NCBI GenBank assembly: GCA_963971425.1
Contig: OZ020520.1
Span: 24,694,754-24,758,753, forward strand
Length of the DNA stretch: 64,000 nt
Reading direction: 5' to 3'
Origin: Bryoerythrophyllum caledonicum
Lineage: Eukaryota > Streptophyta > Bryopsida > Pottiales > Pottiaceae
In this document: positions 58,800 to 64,000 of the stretch, one piece after another
Position numbering within the stretch: position 1 is the first letter of the stretch
Layout: every line of letters starts with the position of its first letter
Program-made: the position numbers and the translations under genes
Notes under the pieces: generated by a model
The model's database searches: none
Seen by the model: the letters and a program-made list of their open reading frames with translations, nothing else
What the model was told of the DNA's origin: nothing

Positions 58800-59158
58800 C
58801 TTTACTTTTTTGAGAATCGTCCAACCAACAACATGTCCGTCGCTAAAACCCTCGCCGGACAAATAAGGCGAAGAAAAGCGACGAAAAACTTCCACGACAA
58901 ACGAAACCTCCCAAGAATCGTCCATCTAATCCCCCGCCGTCCGCAGCTAAAACCCTCGCCGGACAAAGGAGGAGAAGAAGATAAGCTAAAGCCCTGCATC
59001 ACAGCAGAAAGCACAGTCCTCGACAGAACCACCTCACAAACCCACACAAATCACCCAATTTCCACAAAACCCATCACCCAAACTCTCAACGCCTTCCTCT
59101 CGCACACCCCACTCGCACAAATCCGCCTCTAAATCGACCAATTTTGCGAATTGGGGCG
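58800..59158 (+). promoter_or_regulatory. Upstream region of the YchF gene
   Basis: It contains the promoter and leader of the YchF gene, starting directly after the TTAA MITE. A duplicated segment (AAAACCCTCGCCGGACAAA at 58845 and 58951) lies in it. No TATA box was assigned. Confidence 0.4.
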
Positions 59159-62134
59159 ATGGCGATGGCCACGCACATCCCCGCGGTGCTGTGTCGCACG
59201 CGCATTCCGCTCATCGCCGCGGCCTCCGTCGTCACGCAGCACCCCCACGCCACGCTGTTCCTCTCCACCAGCCGCGGCGTCGTCGCAGCAGCAGTGTCCG
59301 GGACGCGCCTGGACTTCGCCGGCTCGAGCGTGATGACGGGGCAGCGCGTCCAGGCAGGGCAACGGCGCGCGTTCTCGTGCACCAGGGTCAGCATGGCGCT
59401 CAAGAGCGGCATCGTCGGGCTCCCCAATGTCGGCAAATCCACGCTCTTCAACGCTTTGGTAAGTTGCACAATCCGCGAAATCCAATTTGGAGGGTTTTCA
59501 TCAGAAACTCATGTCCTGTCGTCGACTTCATGTGCACAACCCGAGAAATGCCATCAGAAATTCATGTTTTATGGCTTTATCGCCTCGCCCTAAAACCCAG
59601 AAATTGTGGTGGGTTTTACTCTTTCTGAAGAATCTGTTGGGTTTTAGGTTGAGAATGGGAAAGCGCAGGCGGCGAACTTTCCGTTCTGCACGATCGAGCC
59701 GAACGTTGGTGTTGTGGCGGTGCCGGACTCCCGATTGGAGGTGTTGTCGAACCTCAGCAAGTCGCAGAAGATCGTTCCCACGAGTGTGGAGTTTGTGGAC
59801 ATTGCGGGACTTGTCAAGGGTGCAAGCCAAGGAGAGGTCGGTTATGATCATCATCACTTAATAACATTATTCTTGTACACTTCGATAAGAATATGAAAGC
59901 AGGGAGCATTGATGTTTCAAGTGATGTGCAGGGTCTCGGAAACAAGTTTCTGTCGCACATTCGTGAAGTCGACTGCATTCTTCAGGTGAAGAATTTTGAA
60001 CTAGCATCTACTTTTGATTCATATATAAGTGATCTTGTTTGTTTGTGGAATGCTGATGTGCTTGAGTTGTGTGGGTAGGAAGGTAGTTCGGTGCTTCGAG
60101 GATAACGATATTGTGCACGTGAACGGGAAAGTGGACCCAGAAGTGGACATCGACATCATCAACTTAGAACTAGCCTTTGCAGATATTTCTCAGGTGAAAT
60201 TTGTGTCCCATCTATTCTTCTTGTAGCCTTCAAACTTGCAAAACAATCGAGATCTCACCTTCAGCATGAACTTGTCTCAATGTTAGCTGATTCAGTCATG
60301 ATTTTAAAGCTTTTACTCAACTTTCATCTAGCATTTCTGTGTATAGTGTTTCTTCATCTCTAATGCCGTTGAATAATGTAGCTTGTTACCTGTCGTATGT
60401 TGTGAGTTTTTGTTTGAGAATCTTCCATATTCTGATCTTCAATAGCACGATGTTTGAAGTCTGCAGATTGAGAAGAGATTGGAGAGGCTCAAAAAAGGCA
60501 GAGCAAAGGATCCTCAAGTGAAGGCAAAGGTAGCATCGTCTTTACCCCCTGAATATTTTGAAGGCCTGAATTGCTGGAGTTCCTCTCTAAAGTCATTAAA
60601 AGTTATACCCTCTCTTTTGATTCTGATTCTTCTTTTTTCTCACTCTAAGTAGTCATTAGATTGACAGGAGAGCTTGGTGCTCTCTCAACTGGAATCCTTT
60701 AATTAAAGAGTGGAAGAGCTTGATGTTCTCTTAACTCAAGTTAGAAGTAGTTTTAGCCGTATTTGAGAAGGAAGAAGAAGAGGTCATGAATCTTAGCCAC
60801 CTTCCTGTTGTTTTCTTCCTGTTTTTTCAGGAGGAAGCTGAGCAAGCAGTTCTTCTGAGGATCAACGACGCATTGCTAAATGGGCAGCCCGCAAGGATGG
60901 TCCCTTTAAGTGAGGAGGAGAGGAAGATTGTGGAGCAGCTCTGTCTGCTCACCATGAAGCCTGTGATTTTCGCCGCCAACGTTGCGGAGGCGGAGCTTGC
61001 CGACGCCTCTGGAAACCCCCATGTTGCCAAAGTCAGGAAATGCGCTGAAGCTTTCAATGCGGAGGTTGTGGTCGTGTCTGCTCAGGTACACTTCTTCAGA
61101 AGCCTCCTACAACTTAATCCATTTCATTACTGGTTAATTTTACTAAGAAAAAGATGGATTAATGCAGGTGGAGGCGGAGCTGACCGAGCTTGACCCAGAG
61201 GAAAGGTTAGATTACTTGCAGTCTCTGGGTGTCACGGAAGGAGGATTGGGCTCACTTGTGCGCGCAACATACAACTTGCTGGGATTGCGCACATACTTCA
61301 CCTCCGGAGAAAAGGTTTGGCACTTCATCTAAATTGCAGTTGATGAATCTCACCTTAATTGATAGCTTAACTGATGATTTTTGCACCTAGAGCTTCACTA
61401 TTGAAACTCACGTAAACAGCCATTATGTTTGATCCAGCGAACAGTTTTGTGGTTTCTGATCATGAAACATCATCCTGCAATATATATGTGTTACTTGATT
61501 AGGTGTAGAATATGAACTTTGCATTTGAATTAGTGGTCTTTTATCAACAGGAGACGAGGGCATGGACCATTATGGCTGGGATGACAGCACCACAAGCAGC
61601 AGGCGTTATTCACACAGATTTTGAGCGCGGCTTCATTCGTGCTGAGACTGTAAGCTTGGGAACTTTTGATGAGACTTTTCTATAGTTTTCTTAAAAACTC
61701 ATCTGACCTTTTTCGCTTTTTGATGTTGGCATGCAGATAGGGTACGAGGACTACGTCAAAGCAGGCTCGTACACATCTGCAAAGGAGAAGGGCTTGGTAA
61801 TACCCTTTCAAATCTTATTTGTTTTTCTTTTTAAACCCCCTTTTGTACTATAAAGTCACCTATCTTTTGACTGATAATACTATTATTTCCTCACTCTAAG
61901 TTGCTATTAGATCAATGGAGGAGCTTGGTGTTCTTTAAACTCAAGTTTTAGCCGCTTTTGAGAGGAGAAGGGGAGGTCGTGTTGTATCATGAATCTGTGC
62001 CACCTCCTTCCTCTTTTAGATATTTAGAGTAATTTATTTACAATCGTGTGTCTATTCATATGCAGATGCGTGCAGAGGGTAAAGAGTATACCGTGAAAGA
62101 GGGCGATGTCATGCTATTCCGTTTCAATGTGTAA
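59159..62134 (+). CDS. YchF/OLA1-family P-loop ATPase/GTPase with organellar transit peptide
   Basis: Ten exons are predicted: 59159-59458, 59648-59836, 59932-59985, 60083-60193, 60467-60529, 60831-61085, 61168-61314, 61551-61649, 61737-61796 and 62066-62134. All have GT-AG borders and all are whole codons, giving 448 residues. YchF proteins are Obg-related P-loop NTPases tied to ribosomes and stress. After ~80 Ala/Ser/Arg-rich residues that fit a plastid or mitochondrial transit peptide come G1 [14 protein letters not shown], the switch region [14 protein letters not shown]3 [16 protein letters not shown], a G4-like NVAEAE in place of NKxD, and the C-terminal TGS segment YFTSGEKETRAWTI...GFIRAET and [20 protein letters not shown]. 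Introns 5 and 9 share a short repeat. Confidence 0.95.
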
Positions 62135-64000
62135 ACATTCAAAGCGGACTATTGTTTTCCCCTTCCACAGATTGATAGATCGCCTCTTTGTTTGGAGGGG
62201 GGTACTGTAGCTGTTTCCTCCATTTTAGTACGAGAGAAAATAGGTTATTAGAACGGATTTATTTCATTAGCCAAATCACATTAGGGACAGGTTGATTACA
62301 ATTTTTATGTCCTCCAATAAAACCTAGCAGACTTCATTCCCTGTGGTGTGAACGTTCAATATTCAATGGGATCGTGCATGTCAGAAACAGGACCTTGAAT
62401 GATTGCTAATACCTGTTTAGTACCTTCCATGTGACCCCATTGAAAGCTTAAAGGTACTAACCCTCCTGTTCTTCCTACAGCGATTGTCTCAGGCCCAAAA
62501 TCTCTGTAGACTCTTTGGCTTAAGAATCATCAATCAGGTATCTCTTTCGTTGACAGCCTAAATTTAAAACCATGCTTGTGTGTGAACTCAGGTGAAGCCA
62601 TAGTCAACATTTTGGAGATTTGTACTTCTGAGTTGGAGTTTTCCACTCATTTTCCAGTACTATTTTTGTGTAAGGCCACCAAGTAAGTCATCTTTTTTGT
62701 CTCTGTCGTGAATTAGCGTTTTCACATCGTAATCTGACAGCGTCGTTGGGGTTTTATCATGTTGACAGGTTTAGTTTGCAGTCAAACTCTACATCGTTAT
62801 GATGTTAGTACAGGTACCTGTTAAAACGAATCAACGAACTTGATTTCGAAGTGTGTAATCTTGTTCATGTTGGCACCCAAGCTGCCCGACTTTTATTTTT
62901 TTGATGATTCCTCACATTATGTAGGCATTGATGAGCTCTTTTCTATTTATGATTTCTCAGACGCTGGTGTATTGATATACACTGACCGTGAGAATAAATA
63001 TTGAACGCTCTGTCTACCTAGAAAGTAATTGGTTGGAGGAGGAACATCAAACTCTGCTCTGATAATTGATAATATTGAACGTGGGCCACCGTTATGACTG
63101 GTAACAACCTGCCCAGAGTCACCATTTCACAAAGCCAAAATAATCAACGGTTTTCTGTGGAGTGCGTCAGGTTCTCCACATTGAATGCGGTCAGTCTGCC
63201 CAACTCTTCTGCAGGTCAGGCTTTCCACTTCTTCTCTCTTTAATGGCTCCGTTAATCATTCTTTCCCAACGTCAATCATCTCCTCTGAAAATTATTGAAA
63301 TATCTCCCTCTGTGTCTCTCTGTCTCTCTTTTCAACTACAGGGATTAAGCAACTAATACACCATCATTCCTGTTTTGTGTAGATTGCAACCATGATATGC
63401 CGGTCGCTTCCAAAGCTTTGCTGGACCTGGAACTGATTGGGGTGCTGTGCAGGTGAGGCTGCAGGGTTGGCAATAAATAGCATCCACATGAATCTGTGCC
63501 AGCTCTGAAACTCCTCATGATGGTGCCCAAGTAGAAGCCAAATCCGGTTCCTGGAGAGCGAGATGAAAACTGCTCCGGTACCCTCTCTCTCCGACGAAAT
63601 CAGCTGAAAATGCAGATATCCTCCACCGTAACTGTCTGTAGAAATGCCTCATCTGTATCATGTTATGTTCTCATCAGAATAGTATTGCTACTCTCTGTAC
63701 AAATCCGTCTCATCATCCCCCCTTCTGTCATATTCTCATCAGGAAAGTAGCAGGATTATTAGCAAAGTAGCAGGAAATTGTGTTACATCCGCATCAGGGA
63801 AGTAGCCAGACCATCAATGCCATGTTCTCATCACAAACACAGATTACTGCTAACTTTTCTATGATTTGGCACATTGATGGTGCACAGGATAGCGCTGGAG
63901 CGGGCAGAGACAGTTGGTGGCCCTTTTTGGACTGATGCTCTGCTACAAGTTCCTATATCATGCCCCCTCGTCCATCCTCAGAGCACCATCTCCTTCTGCA
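62135..64000. other. 3' flank of the YchF gene; no further gene recognised
   Basis: The first few hundred bases should be 3' UTR. Between 63730 and 63840 the motif CATCAGGAAAGTAGC recurs three times with variation. ORFs of about 60 codons here are not supported. Confidence 0.45.

Overview
This is a nuclear window from a land plant. The genes are split by GT-AG introns, two proteins carry likely plastid transit peptides, and plant-specific families are present (SABATH methyltransferase, DUF4079 plastid membrane protein, plant-type MORN protein, plant-type Harbinger transposase). A seed-free plant such as a bryophyte or lycophyte is my guess from the compact GC-rich genes set in AT-rich transposons; the sequence alone does not settle it. 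No rRNA, tRNA or CRISPR array was recognised.

Layout. 1-1.7 kb: a decayed gag-like ORF (minus). 2.2-3.8 kb: a repeat complex (GACGTC-rich DNA, two inverted copies of a small fold-back, three ~115 bp tandem repeats). 6.0-18.8 kb is the host gene island: SABATH methyltransferase (+), DUF4079 plastid membrane protein (-), MORN-repeat membrane protein (+) and a two-domain plastid-type glyoxalase I (+). IWS1 (-) follows at 21.4-22.7 kb, and a plastid/organelle-type YchF GTPase (+) lies at 59.2-62.1 kb.

From 23 to 58 kb the DNA is almost wholly mobile. A pogo/Tigger element (23157-29518, TA target duplication) has its transposase broken by one TGA and holds ~4 kb of inserted DNA. A second element (29955-35009) is bounded by perfect 29-bp inverted repeats and carries a broken DDE_1 transposase, two TTAA-bounded MITEs and a pyrimidine-rich satellite. 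A 7.1-kb PIF/Harbinger element (35081-42213, TAA target duplication) has an intact transposase, a broken Myb/SANT partner and an extra broken gene with a RING-like cysteine cluster and a 2-oxoglutarate/Fe(II) dioxygenase-like HxD...H core. A Helentron-type Helitron (46198-52591) originally encoded one protein with OTU protease, Rep, PIF1-like helicase and endonuclease domains. Upstream of it on the same strand are an RPA1-like gene, enolase exon fragments and an EF-hand gene fragment, an arrangement that suggests gene capture.

The host genes are independent housekeeping or metabolic genes, not an operon. The points that most merit follow-up are the dioxygenase-bearing Harbinger, the Helentron whose first frameshift is exactly explained by a 26-bp tandem duplication, the TTAA-bounded MITE family, and the chimeric gene-fragment tract.
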